A DNA stretch of 64,000 nt from Rhodopseudomonas palustris. Lineage in GTDB: Bacteria > Pseudomonadota > Alphaproteobacteria > Rhizobiales > Xanthobacteraceae. Shown here piece after piece: positions 26,829 to 36,410 of the stretch; position 1 is the stretch's first letter; each line of letters opens with the position of its first letter. The notes beneath the pieces are model-generated. The model had not been told where the DNA came from. It did no database searches and saw only the letters and a program-made list of their open reading frames with translations. A program made the position numbers and the translations under genes. The stretch is taken from contig NZ_CP058907.1 of assembly GCF_013415845.1 (NCBI RefSeq), forward strand, positions 1 through 64,000, given 5' to 3'.

Positions 26829-27704
26829 CTATCCCATCGGCAGCGGCGTCACCTTGACGCCGGGCGGGGGAACGTCGTCGTCGGGGACGAAAAAGTCCGA
26901 CATCAGCGGCACGCTCGGATCAACGCGATATGGCTCGAGGTCGCGAACGCCGGCTTCATACAAGACGCTGTCGTCGATGCAGAACTGGCCGGTGAATTCA
27001 CGCGAGGGCCTGGTCAGGATCGCATGGGCGGCGTCACCCATGATCTCCGGCGTGCGGCTCGCGCGGATCATTGCGTCGCCGCCGAGCAGATTGCCGACCG
27101 CGGCGGTCGCGATCGTGGTGCGGGGCCACAGCGCATTCACCGCAACACCGGCGTGCTTCAGTTCGCCCGAGAGACCGAGCGCCACCATGCTCATGCCGAA
27201 CTTCGCCATGGTGTAGGCGGTCGAAGCAGCGAACCACTTCGCCTTCATGTCGAGCGGCGGCGACAGCATCAGGATGTGCGGATTGGCCGCCTTCTTCAGG
27301 TGCGGGATGCAATATTTCGACACCATGAAGGTCCCGCGGGTGTTGATGCCCATCATCAGGTCGTAGCGCTTCATGTCGGTCGCCTGCGAATTCGTCAGGC
27401 TGATCGCGCTGGCGTTGTTGACGCAGATGTCGATGCCGCCGAACTCCGCGACCGTCTTGCCGATCGCGTCGATCACCTGCGCCTCGTCGCGGATGTCGCA
27501 GACCAGCGGCAGCGCCTTGCCGCCCGCCGCGACGATCTCCTCGGCCGCCGTGTAGATGGTGCCCTTCAGCTTCGGATGCGGCTCGGTGGTCTTGGCGGCG
27601 ATCGCCACATTGGCTCCATCCCGCGCCGCCCGCAGGGCGATCGCGAGCCCGATTCCCCGGCTCGCCCCGGTGATGAACAGCGTCTTGCCTTGCAGTGATG
27701 CCAT
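26829..27704 (-). CDS. SDR-family oxidoreductase (HSDL2-like)
   Basis: A 291-residue NAD(P)-dependent short-chain dehydrogenase. The cofactor motif TGASRGIGLAIALRAARDGA is intact and the active site STAYTMAKFGM supplies the Tyr-x-x-x-Lys. The insertion KTTEPHPKLKGTIYTAAEEI and the segment SPPLDMKAKWFA are characteristic of the hydroxysteroid-dehydrogenase-like 2 subgroup. Substrate is unknown; a 3-hydroxyacyl or steroid-type substrate is possible. ATG 27704 chosen (MASLQGKTLFITG). Confidence 0.85.
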   Translation of the reverse strand: MASLQGKTLFITGASRGIGLAIALRAARDGANVAIAAKTTEPHPKLKGTIYTAAEEIVAAGGKALPLVCDIRDEAQVIDAIGKTVAEFGGIDICVNNASAISLTNSQATDMKRYDLMMGINTRGTFMVSKYCIPHLKKAANPHILMLSPPLDMKAKWFAASTAYTMAKFGMSMVALGLSGELKHAGVAVNALWPRTTIATAAVGNLLGGDAMIRASRTPEIMGDAAHAILTRPSREFTGQFCIDDSVLYEAGVRDLEPYRVDPSVPLMSDFFVPDDDVPPPGVKVTPLPMG

Positions 27705-27837
27705 CTGATGCCCTCTCCCTGACGCGAACCCGATCGCCATCCCGCGAGGGTAGCTCCGGTTCTGTGAAAGTCGAAATCATCGGAAGGCTAGCCAACGCGA
27801 CCGGCATTCGCTTGCGGCGAGAGGTTGCGGCTGTTGG

Positions 27838-27972
27838 ACGTCATGCGCGGGCTTGACCCGCCTGCGGGGCCGAAGCCCCTTCGGCGCGGCGAAGGCCCGC
27901 GCATCCATCATCTTCGGAAAGGCCCATGCTTCAAAGTCGATGGGTTGCCGGTCAAGCCCGGCAACGACGCCA
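27838..27972. repeat. Dispersed palindromic element with degenerate inverted ends
   Basis: A 135-bp segment opening GTCATGCGCGGGCTTGACCC and closing with GGGTTGCCGGTCAAGCCCGG, the same family as the 2815-2993 and 45861-45943 elements. It contains a further hairpin GGGGCCGAAGCCCC near 27868. It occupies the gap between the SDR start and ggt stop and probably terminates or processes ggt mRNA. Confidence 0.7.
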
Positions 27973-27976
27973 GGTA

Positions 27977-29710
27977 TCAATTCCCCGCCGCCGTCGCGCC
28001 CCGCGTGCGGGGATCGGGGGCGCCATGGAAGCCGTCAGCGTCGATCAGGATAGAATTCGCCGAGGTCTGGCCGAGCGGGGTGACGATGCGGTGGCCCATC
28101 GCGCGGAGCGTGTCCAAGGTCGCTTCGGGAAATCCGCCTTCGACCCGTACCTCGTCCGGCAGCCATTGATGATGCAGCCGCGGCGCCGCCACGGCGTCCG
28201 CGACGTTCATCCGGTAATCAATCACATTGGCGATCACCTGCAGCACTGCGGAAATGATGCGGCTGCCGCCGGGCGAGCCGGTGACGAGCACCGGTTTGCC
28301 GTCCTTCAGCAGAATCGTCGGCGACATCGATGACAGCGGCCGTTTGCCGGGCGCCGGCAGATTGGCGGCGAAGCCGACCAGGCCGTAGGCGTTGGAGGCA
28401 CCGGGAGCCGCTGTGAAATCGTCGAGTTCGTTGTTGAGCAGCACGCCGGTGCCATCCGCTACCAGTCCGACGCCGTAAGAGAAGTTGAGCGTGTAGGTGT
28501 TGCTGACCGCATTGCCCTCGGCATCGGCGACCGAGAAGTGCGTGGTGTTCTGGCCTTCGCGCGGCTGCGGCAGCGGCTCAGCGACCGGAGTGGCGCGCTG
28601 CGGATCGATGCCGGCCCGCAGGCTCGCTGCGTAGTCCTTCGACAGCAGCTTTGTCACCGGCGCCTCGCTGAAGGCAGGATCGCCGAGATAGCGGGCGCGA
28701 TCCGCATAGGCGCGCTTCATCGCTTCGATCAGCAGATGCAGCGACGGCGGCGTGCCCTGCCCGAGGTCGCGCATCGCATAGCCTTCGAGGATGTTCAGGC
28801 TTTCGATCAGCACGACGCCGCCGGACGACGGCTGCGGCATCGCCACGATATCGTAGCCGCGATAGTTACCGCGTAGCGGCGATCGCAGCATTGGCTGATA
28901 GCCGGCGAGATCCTCGGGCGTGATCAACCCGCCGGCGTCGCGAATGCCGCGTGACAACTTCTCGGCGATCGGGCCGCGGTAGAAACCGTCCGGCCCCTGC
29001 TTGGCGATGGCTTCGAGCGTCGCCGCCAGATCGGGCTGCACCAGCCTGTCGCCGGCCTGCAGCGGCGAGCCGTCGGGACGAGCGAACACCTTGCGGGTGG
29101 AAGGCCAGCGCGACAGCCAGGCGTGCCAATCCGGTAGCGTGTCGGCGGTGTCGTCGGCGACGGTGATCCCATCGCGGGCGAGTGCGATCGCCGGCGCGAT
29201 CACATCCGCTAGCTTGAACTTGCCGGAGCCGTATTTCTCGAGCGCCAGCGCCAATCCAGCCACAGTGCCGGGCACACCGATGCCGAGCGCGGATTTGCGC
29301 GATTTGTCCGGGTCGGGTTTGCCGTCGGTCAGAAACATGTCCTGAGTGGCGGCCTGCGGCGCGGTTTCGCGATAGTCGATCGCCACATCCTCATTCTTTG
29401 TCGCGGAATGGATCACCATGAAGCCGCCGCCGCCGAGATTGCCGGCACGCGGATAGGTGACCGCCATGGCGAAGCCGGTCGCCACCGCGGCATCGATCGC
29501 ATTGCCGCCGCGGGACAGGAAGCCGGCGCCGATTTTCGCAGCCAACCGTTCCTGCGCCACTACCATGCCGTGTTTGGCGACCACCGCTTGGGTCGGCCCG
29601 CGCGCCATGCCGCTGCGCATATCCTGCGCCGGCGCGGCGAGCGGGATCACCACCAGCACCAGCGCGGCCAGCGTCATCAAAATGCGTTGCGGGACGCGCA
29701 GTGTGATCAT
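27977..29710 (-). CDS. ggt: Gamma-glutamyltransferase
   Basis: A 577-residue periplasmic enzyme that removes or transfers the gamma-glutamyl group of glutathione. It starts with a cleavable signal peptide (MITLRVPQRILMTLAALVLV, ending near APAQD). The N-terminal part has HGMVVAQERLAAKIGAGFLSRGGNAIDAAVA split across the usual GGT opening. The autoprocessing site is NTTHFSVADAEGNAVS, with nucleophile Thr389, and the small subunit carries the PSSGG motif region and GSPGGSRI. ATG 29710 is preferred to TTG 29713. Confidence 0.95.
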   Translation of the reverse strand: MITLRVPQRILMTLAALVLVVIPLAAPAQDMRSGMARGPTQAVVAKHGMVVAQERLAAKIGAGFLSRGGNAIDAAVATGFAMAVTYPRAGNLGGGGFMVIHSATKNEDVAIDYRETAPQAATQDMFLTDGKPDPDKSRKSALGIGVPGTVAGLALALEKYGSGKFKLADVIAPAIALARDGITVADDTADTLPDWHAWLSRWPSTRKVFARPDGSPLQAGDRLVQPDLAATLEAIAKQGPDGFYRGPIAEKLSRGIRDAGGLITPEDLAGYQPMLRSPLRGNYRGYDIVAMPQPSSGGVVLIESLNILEGYAMRDLGQGTPPSLHLLIEAMKRAYADRARYLGDPAFSEAPVTKLLSKDYAASLRAGIDPQRATPVAEPLPQPREGQNTTHFSVADAEGNAVSNTYTLNFSYGVGLVADGTGVLLNNELDDFTAAPGASNAYGLVGFAANLPAPGKRPLSSMSPTILLKDGKPVLVTGSPGGSRIISAVLQVIANVIDYRMNVADAVAAPRLHHQWLPDEVRVEGGFPEATLDTLRAMGHRIVTPLGQTSANSILIDADGFHGAPDPRTRGATAAGN

Positions 29711-29815
29711 CAAGCGGCTCCGATTTCTGCGGCGCAGGCTGCCACGCGCCGGACGAATCCTATAGGCAATCGAAGCCGCGGGGCAAAACGCGGTCCGGCC
29801 GGCGGAAGGAACAAG

Positions 29816-31213
29816 ATGTCGTCATCGCTTGCGGAAGGCATCGCGCAAACTCGTGAACCGATCCGCTATCCGCCACAGAGCGCCGTCGTCGGTTGGATCT
29901 TGTTCGACTGGGCGGCGCAACCTTACTTCACGCTGATCACCACCTTCATTTTCGCGCCCTATTTCGCCACCTACGTGGCCCCCGATCCGGCAACCGGCCA
30001 ATCGCTATGGGGGTTCGCCACCGCGGCAAGCGGTTTCGTCATCGCTTTGGCGTCGCCGGTGCTCGGCGCGATCGCCGATGCCAGCGGTCGCCGCAAGCCG
30101 TGGATCGCGCTGTTCGGCGGCATGCTGGTGATCGGATCGATGCTGATGTGGTTCGGCAAGCCAGGCGAACCGAATACGATTCTCCCCCTGCTGATCGCCT
30201 ACGCACTCGCCACCATCGGGGTTGAGTTCGCCACCGTGTTCAACAACGCCATGATGCCCAACTTGGTGCCGCCGGAGAAGATCGGCCGCCTATCGGGCAC
30301 CGGCTGGGCGACCGGCTATGTCGGCGGCATCCTGTCGTTGATCCTGGTCCTCGGCTTCCTCGCCGCCAGCCCGGAGACCGGCAAGACGCTGCTCGGCATC
30401 ACGCCGTGGTTCGGACTCGACCCGGCGCTGCATGAAGGCGACCGCATCAGCGGCCCGCTCACCGGGATGTGGTTCGTGGTGTTCGTGCTGCCGATGTTTC
30501 TGCTGACACCGGATTTCCCCGCCAAGCTCGCGCCGCGCGCCGCGATCCGCGAGGGCCTGCGAGAACTCGGCGAGACGCTGCGCGACCTACCGCGGCGGCG
30601 TTCGCTGGCGATCTTCCTACTCGCCAACATGATCTACACTGACGGCTTGGTGTCGCTGTTCGCATTCGGCGGCATCTACGCCACCGGCACCTTCGGCTGG
30701 AGCACGATCCAGATCGGCACCTTCGGCGTCATCCTGGCGATCGCCGCCACCATCGGCGCCTTCACCGGCGGACGCCTCGACGATGCATTCGGCTCCAAAC
30801 GAGTGATCACCGGCTCACTGCTGCTCCTGCTGGTCGCGATCGCCGGCATCCTGCTGATCGATCCGAGCCACGTGCTGCTGATCGAGGTGACGCCGCCGCA
30901 ACCGGGCGCAGCGCTGTTCGCATCACCTGCAGAACGCGCCTACCTGCTGCTCGGCTGCCTGATCGGCATCGCCGGGGGCCCGCTGCAGGCCGCATCGCGC
31001 ACGCTGCTGATCAGGATCGCCCCACGGGACCGGATCGCGCAGTATTTTGGCTTGTTCGCCCTCACCGGGAAGGTCACCTCATTCATCGGTCCGCTGCTGA
31101 TCGCGAGTGTCACGGCGTTGGCGAGCAGCCAGAAGGCCGGTATGGCCGTGCTGGTGCTGTTCTTCGTCGCCGGATTGGCGCTGCTGACCCAGGTCCGGCG
31201 CTCGGCGGACTGA
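29816..31213 (+). CDS. MFS transporter, UMF1/Atg22-like
   Basis: A 465-residue membrane protein with about twelve transmembrane helices. The first helix region GWILFDWAAQPYFTLITTFI (FDWA motif) and GAIADASGRRKPWIALFG (the loop 2-3 MFS motif) define the UMF1 family, a group including autophagy permease Atg22 relatives. ATG 29816 follows GGCGGAAGGAAC. It is divergent from ggt with a 105-bp gap; a role in moving amino acids or peptides would fit that neighbour but is inference. Confidence 0.85.
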   Translation: MSSSLAEGIAQTREPIRYPPQSAVVGWILFDWAAQPYFTLITTFIFAPYFATYVAPDPATGQSLWGFATAASGFVIALASPVLGAIADASGRRKPWIALFGGMLVIGSMLMWFGKPGEPNTILPLLIAYALATIGVEFATVFNNAMMPNLVPPEKIGRLSGTGWATGYVGGILSLILVLGFLAASPETGKTLLGITPWFGLDPALHEGDRISGPLTGMWFVVFVLPMFLLTPDFPAKLAPRAAIREGLRELGETLRDLPRRRSLAIFLLANMIYTDGLVSLFAFGGIYATGTFGWSTIQIGTFGVILAIAATIGAFTGGRLDDAFGSKRVITGSLLLLLVAIAGILLIDPSHVLLIEVTPPQPGAALFASPAERAYLLLGCLIGIAGGPLQAASRTLLIRIAPRDRIAQYFGLFALTGKVTSFIGPLLIASVTALASSQKAGMAVLVLFFVAGLALLTQVRRSAD

Positions 31214-31247
31214 TCGCGCCGGTGCGTGGACAAACACGCCGACCTGG

Positions 31248-31262
31248 TCTATAGGAGCGGGC
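31248..31262 (+). promoter_or_regulatory. Promoter of the aroG leader, leaderless start likely
   Basis: TGGACA at 31227-31232 and TCTATA at 31248-31253 (spacer 15 bp; TATAGG at 31250 gives 17) resemble a -35/-10 pair. The -10 lies only 9-10 bp before the leader-peptide ATG (31263), so the transcript may begin at or next to the AUG, as in rhizobial trpL. An AGGAG at 31253 would then be untranscribed or only partly transcribed. Prediction from spacing only. Confidence 0.45.
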
Positions 31263-31340
31263 ATGATCCACCTGACCGCCTCGTACTGGTACTTTTATTT
31301 TAGCAGCTCGCTGGCGGCGGGAGGATTTCGCGCGATCTGA
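31263..31340 (+). CDS. Aromatic-rich leader peptide upstream of DAHP synthase
   Basis: A 25-codon frame reading MIHLTASYWYFYFSSSLAAG then GFRAI and stop. Codons 8-13 are Tyr-Trp-Tyr-Phe-Tyr-Phe, six aromatic residues in a row, covering all three end products of the pathway whose first enzyme (DAHP synthase) is encoded 88 bp downstream. Such a run is a standard ribosome-stalling signal for attenuation. Just after it, codons 17-19 lie in CTGGCGGC (31311-31318), a repeat of the terminator's right arm. The start context is AGGAGCGGGC-ATG. Confidence 0.85.
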   Translation: MIHLTASYWYFYFSSSLAAGGFRAI

Positions 31341-31388
31341 CGATTGCAGCATCAAAATCCGAAAAGCCGCCAGACCTGGCGGCTTTTT
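31311..31388 (+). terminator. Attenuator: mutually exclusive antiterminator and terminator hairpins of aroG
   Basis: The terminator is AAAAGCCGCCAG (31362-31373) paired with CTGGCGGCTTTTT (31376-31388), a GC-rich stem ending in T5. The left arm GCCGCCAG (31366-31373) can instead pair with an identical CTGGCGGC at 31311-31318 inside the leader peptide frame. A ribosome stalled on the aromatic codons at 31284-31301 would leave 31311-31318 free to capture the left arm and prevent termination; a ribosome that reads on would cover it and allow the terminator to form. Confidence 0.85.
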
Positions 31389-31427
31389 CGTTTGAGCCGG
31401 CAGGTCTCCTGACAAGGAGCAACTGCC

Positions 31428-32522
<1,095 letters not shown>

Positions 32523-32529
32523 AAAACGA

Positions 32530-32564
32530 AGCGGGACAGCAACGCGAACGGTCGCTGTCCCGCT
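32530..32564 (-). terminator. Bidirectional terminator between aroG and purH
   Basis: AGCGGGACAGC at 32530-32540 pairs perfectly with GCTGTCCCGCT at 32554-32564 around a 13-base loop. On the minus strand it is followed by TTCGTTTTT, and it lies 15 bp after the purH stop and 8 bp after the aroG stop, so it can end both converging transcripts. Confidence 0.8.
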
Positions 32565-32579
32565 ATTCGTCGTCCTTTG

Positions 32580-34172
32580 TTAGTGTCGGAAGTGCCGGGT
32601 GCCGGTGAACACCATGGCGATGCCGGCGTCGTCCGCAGCCTTGATCACTTCGTCGTCGCGAACCGAGCCGCCGGGCTGGATCACTGCGGTGGCGCCGGCT
32701 TCGATACAGGCCAGCATGCCGTCGGCGAACGGGAAGAACGCGTCGGAGGCCACCACCGAGCCCTTGGTCATCGGCGCGGCGAGCTTCATCGCCTCGGCCG
32801 CATCCTGCGCCTTGCGGGCGGCGATGCGGGCGGAGTCGACGCGGCTCATCTGACCGGCACCGATACCGACAGTGGCGAGGTCCTTGGCATAGATGATGGT
32901 GTTGGACTTGACGTGCTTGCCGACGCGGAACGCGAACTTCAGGTCACGCAGCTCGGCTTCGGTCGGCTGCCGCTTGGTGACGACCTTCAGCGCCATGTCA
33001 TCGACCACCGCATTGTCGCGGCTCTGCACCAGCAGGCCGCCGGCGACGGTCTTGTAGGTCAGGCCGTTGGCGCGCGGATCGGGCAGCGCGCCCGCCAGCA
33101 GCAGCCGCAGGTTCTTCTTCGCCGCGACGATCGCGATCGCTTCGTCGGTGGCGTCCGGCGCGATGATCACTTCGGTGAAGATCTCGGTGATGGCGCGCGC
33201 CGCTTCGGCGTCGAGCGTGCGGTTGAGCGCGACGATGCCTCCGAACGCCGAGACGGAGTCGCAAGCCAGCGCCTTCTTGTAGGCGTCGAGCAGGCTCGAT
33301 CCCTCGGCGACGCCGCAAGGATTGGCGTGCTTGACAATGACGCAGGCCGCGGTACGCGCCGCGTCGAACTCGCCGACACACTCATAGGCGGCGTCGGTGT
33401 CGTTGATGTTGTTGTAGGACAGCTCCTTGCCCTGCACCTGGCGCGCGGTGGCGACGCCGGGGCGCTTCTCGGGCGTGGCGTAGAACGCTGCGGTCTGGTG
33501 CGGATTCTCGCCGTAGCGCAGCGATTGGATCAGCCGGCCGCCGATCGCGCGGAAATCCGGGGCGTCGGTCTTGAGCTGCAGCGCGAACCAGTTGGAGATC
33601 GCCGCATCATAAGCGGCCGTGCGCGCATAGGCCTTGGCAGCGAGGCGCTTGCGCAGCGGCAGCGTGGTGGCGCCAGAATTGGCGGCGAGTTCGTCGAGCA
33701 CCGCCTGGTAATCGCTAGCCTCGACGACCACCGCGACGTCGTCGTGGTTCTTGGCCGCGGCGCGGATCATCGCCGGGCCGCCGATGTCGATGTTCTCGAT
33801 GCAATCCTCGTAGGATGCGCCTTTATCGACGGTGGCTTCGAACGGATAGAGGTTCACCACCAGCAGGTCGATCTGCGGGATGCCGTGCGCGGCCATCGCC
33901 TGGGTGTGTTCGTCGTTGTCGCGAATCGCCAGCAGGCCGCCATGCACCTTCGGATGCAGCGTCTTGACCCGACCATCCATCATCTCAGGGAAACCGGTCA
34001 GCTCGGAGACGTCCTTGACCGGGAGTCCCGCGGCGGCGATCGCCTTGGCGGTGCCACCGGTCGAAACCAGTTCGACGCCATGGCCGGCGAGCGCACGGGC
34101 GAAATCGATCAGACCGGTCTTATCGGACACGGACAACAGGGCACGGGTGACGCGACGAGGATTCTGGGTCAT
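32580..34172 (-). CDS. purH: Bifunctional AICAR formyltransferase / IMP cyclohydrolase
   Basis: PurH catalyses the last two steps of purine synthesis, from AICAR to IMP. The 530-residue protein has the MGS-like cyclohydrolase domain first ([19 protein letters not shown] and [17 protein letters not shown], with [19 protein letters not shown]) and the transformylase domain after about 200, with [26 protein letters not shown] and a C-terminal [12 protein letters not shown] and [12 protein letters not shown]. Normal length and all key motifs present. It converges with aroG. Confidence 0.98.
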   Translation of the reverse strand: MTQNPRRVTRALLSVSDKTGLIDFARALAGHGVELVSTGGTAKAIAAAGLPVKDVSELTGFPEMMDGRVKTLHPKVHGGLLAIRDNDEHTQAMAAHGIPQIDLLVVNLYPFEATVDKGASYEDCIENIDIGGPAMIRAAAKNHDDVAVVVEASDYQAVLDELAANSGATTLPLRKRLAAKAYARTAAYDAAISNWFALQLKTDAPDFRAIGGRLIQSLRYGENPHQTAAFYATPEKRPGVATARQVQGKELSYNNINDTDAAYECVGEFDAARTAACVIVKHANPCGVAEGSSLLDAYKKALACDSVSAFGGIVALNRTLDAEAARAITEIFTEVIIAPDATDEAIAIVAAKKNLRLLLAGALPDPRANGLTYKTVAGGLLVQSRDNAVVDDMALKVVTKRQPTEAELRDLKFAFRVGKHVKSNTIIYAKDLATVGIGAGQMSRVDSARIAARKAQDAAEAMKLAAPMTKGSVVASDAFFPFADGMLACIEAGATAVIQPGGSVRDDEVIKAADDAGIAMVFTGTRHFRH

Positions 34173-34357
34173 GGGGCACGATCTTCTGTTGGAAGGAAAG
34201 CTATGCCCAGGCGCGCGGCAGATACGTCCCGCGCTTCCCGATGGTGCTCCATCCTAACGTCGCCAGTCGCGCGAGGCGTGGGTTCGGTAGCAGTTTTCAC
34301 CGCTCTCGACAACGGCGACCAAGGTCGCCGAAGGCTTCATATTTCAGGGAATGCGCC

Positions 34358-36244
34358 TCAGAGCGGCAGTTCAGGCTCGTGGCGGGCGGCGCGGCGGGCA
34401 CTGGTCGCCTGCGGCGACGCATTGGAGCGGATAAAGCTCCAGCGCAAGTTCGGCGCTTCGATCGAGTTCTGCCGGATCACGATCTGGGTCGAGCGCCGCG
34501 GCCCGTCATTGCCAGCCAGGAACACGGTCTCTTCAAGGTCGACCTTGTCGTCCGCCGCCTCGAAGGTCCAAACCTCGCGATTGGGCAGCACCAGCATCAC
34601 GCCGCGGGCGTCGTGCAGACGGCTGGCCTTGACCAGCGGGTGCAGGTGGAAGCGCACGGCATAGTCGGCCTGCGCGGCGCGGTGTCGGCCGCCCTGCACC
34701 GGAGACAAGCTATCCTCACCGTCGACACGGCTGCCGTCGTGCTTCACCATGAGGACACGCCGATGCAGCACGCCGAATTTGTCGCGGTAGCCGTCGTGCG
34801 ACGTCGTCAGCAGCACGCCGCCGGCAACTTCTTCACGGCGGTTTTCGACTTGACGCGGACCGCCGACCACCGGCGCGCCGTGCAGGAAGCGCTTCATCGC
34901 CGAACGCTCGACGAAGCTGCAGGACGATGTGTCGTGGCAGGTGACGGTGGAGTGCGCCACCGTCGAGCGGGCAAAGCCGCGCCAGCTCTCGCGATTGGTG
35001 GTCGGCATGCCGCTGTTGATCACGATCCGGCACGGGCCCGACGACAATTCGAACGACAGGCAACCGGCATGCGCCTCCTGGCTGACGTTGGCGGGCGGCG
35101 GCGTGCCGGCATCGACGATCACCAGCGTGGTGCCGGCGTCGATCCGCTGGTAGCCGGAATGCGGCATGCTGGCGAGCGGCGTGCCCTGGCTGTCGTCATA
35201 GGCCAGCAGCGTCGCGAGCAGATCGGACGGCGTCGCGCTCATGCCATTGAACAACGCGAAATTGCCGTCGCCGTGGCGGAAGAACCGCAGCATCGGCATC
35301 ATCCGGTCGATCGCATTGAGGAGCGCCGGCGGCGGCGCGATGTTGCGGGCCGCGAAGGTCTGGCGGAGTGGCAACAGGTCGATCAACAATTCGATCAGCG
35401 CGCTCGGATTGCGCGAGATATGGCCGCCATCCGGGAGAATCTGGCGCTGCAGCTCGTCCGACAGCTTCTTGGTGGCGCCGCGGATCTGCCGCGCCTGGTT
35501 GGCGAGGCACAGCGACGCGTAGCACAGCGCGATCAGCACCTGCAGCCGCGGCACGCCGTCCTGCACATCGAGCAGCGCGTAGCGCAGCGCTCGGATTTCG
35601 CGGGTCAGGCCGCGCAAGTAACGACGATAGAACTTGCCATCGGTGTCGGACAGCACCAGCGGCGCCTGCGACAACAGCGAGATCACCCGTCGCGCCAGCA
35701 CGTCCGGCCGCCGCCCGACCGGGCCGGTGCGCGACATGTTGCTGAGCCAGTCGTCGACCAGCGAACGGGCGTTGGCCCGAGTGATTGCGGTGTCGGCGGC
35801 GCGCAGATGGCGCAGCCAGCCGAAGCCGAGCAGCGCAGCTTCCCAGTCGTCGGAGGGCGGTTCGAGATCGAAGATCGAGCGGCCGTGACAGGTGACGATC
35901 TTACCTGCGAAGACAAAGCGGCCGGCATAGACTTCGGCGGCGCGGGTCGCATCCGCGGTACGCAGATCGTGCGGCGCGATGATCAGCCGATCGGTGCGGC
36001 CGGGCCACAGCCGGGTCACCGCCACCGAACCACCGGAGGCGCGCGCCATCACGGTCCGCGCGAAGCGGCCCATGATCAGCGCCGAAATTCCTCTGCGGGG
36101 GGTGGCCGACACCTGCGCTAGAGCCCCGGGTCGTTGGTAAGCATCACGTTGCTGCCCCCTACGGACGGCCGACGTCAGACCGCGCAAGACGTCGGACAAT
36201 CGTCCAGTCCGGTACAGCTTCGACTGAAACGGCTCTGCAGACAT
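34358..36244 (-). CDS. Heparinase II/III-like family protein
   Basis: A 628-residue protein. The N-terminal half (about 110-330) is helical, as in the alpha/alpha toroid of heparinase II/III-type lyases (DWEAALLGFGWLRHLRA, DGGHISRNPSALIELLIDLL); the C-terminal half is beta-rich with HDGYRDKFGVLHRRVLMV and VRFHLHPLVKASRL, the Heparinase II/III-like C-terminal domain. Such proteins in rhizobia are thought to act on surface or extracellular uronic-acid polysaccharides, but I see no clear signal peptide, so substrate and location are open. The first 50 residues may not be translated; ATG codons for M54 (GRFARTVM) are an alternative start. It lies 185 bp upstream of purH on the same strand. Confidence 0.8.
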   Translation of the reverse strand: MSAEPFQSKLYRTGRLSDVLRGLTSAVRRGQQRDAYQRPGALAQVSATPRRGISALIMGRFARTVMARASGGSVAVTRLWPGRTDRLIIAPHDLRTADATRAAEVYAGRFVFAGKIVTCHGRSIFDLEPPSDDWEAALLGFGWLRHLRAADTAITRANARSLVDDWLSNMSRTGPVGRRPDVLARRVISLLSQAPLVLSDTDGKFYRRYLRGLTREIRALRYALLDVQDGVPRLQVLIALCYASLCLANQARQIRGATKKLSDELQRQILPDGGHISRNPSALIELLIDLLPLRQTFAARNIAPPPALLNAIDRMMPMLRFFRHGDGNFALFNGMSATPSDLLATLLAYDDSQGTPLASMPHSGYQRIDAGTTLVIVDAGTPPPANVSQEAHAGCLSFELSSGPCRIVINSGMPTTNRESWRGFARSTVAHSTVTCHDTSSCSFVERSAMKRFLHGAPVVGGPRQVENRREEVAGGVLLTTSHDGYRDKFGVLHRRVLMVKHDGSRVDGEDSLSPVQGGRHRAAQADYAVRFHLHPLVKASRLHDARGVMLVLPNREVWTFEAADDKVDLEETVFLAGNDGPRRSTQIVIRQNSIEAPNLRWSFIRSNASPQATSARRAARHEPELPL

Positions 36245-36410
36245 GCGCGCAGCGGAGACGAAAGATTGTTCTGGACCAAAGCAACCTCAAGTTAACGAAA
36301 ATTCGTTGCGAATCCTTTTAATCTGGAATTGGCGTTCACACACCCTGGCGATAGGCGAATGTGGACGGGCGCTGCTGCGCCACGCCCCACGGCCGATCAA
36401 ACTTGAAGAA

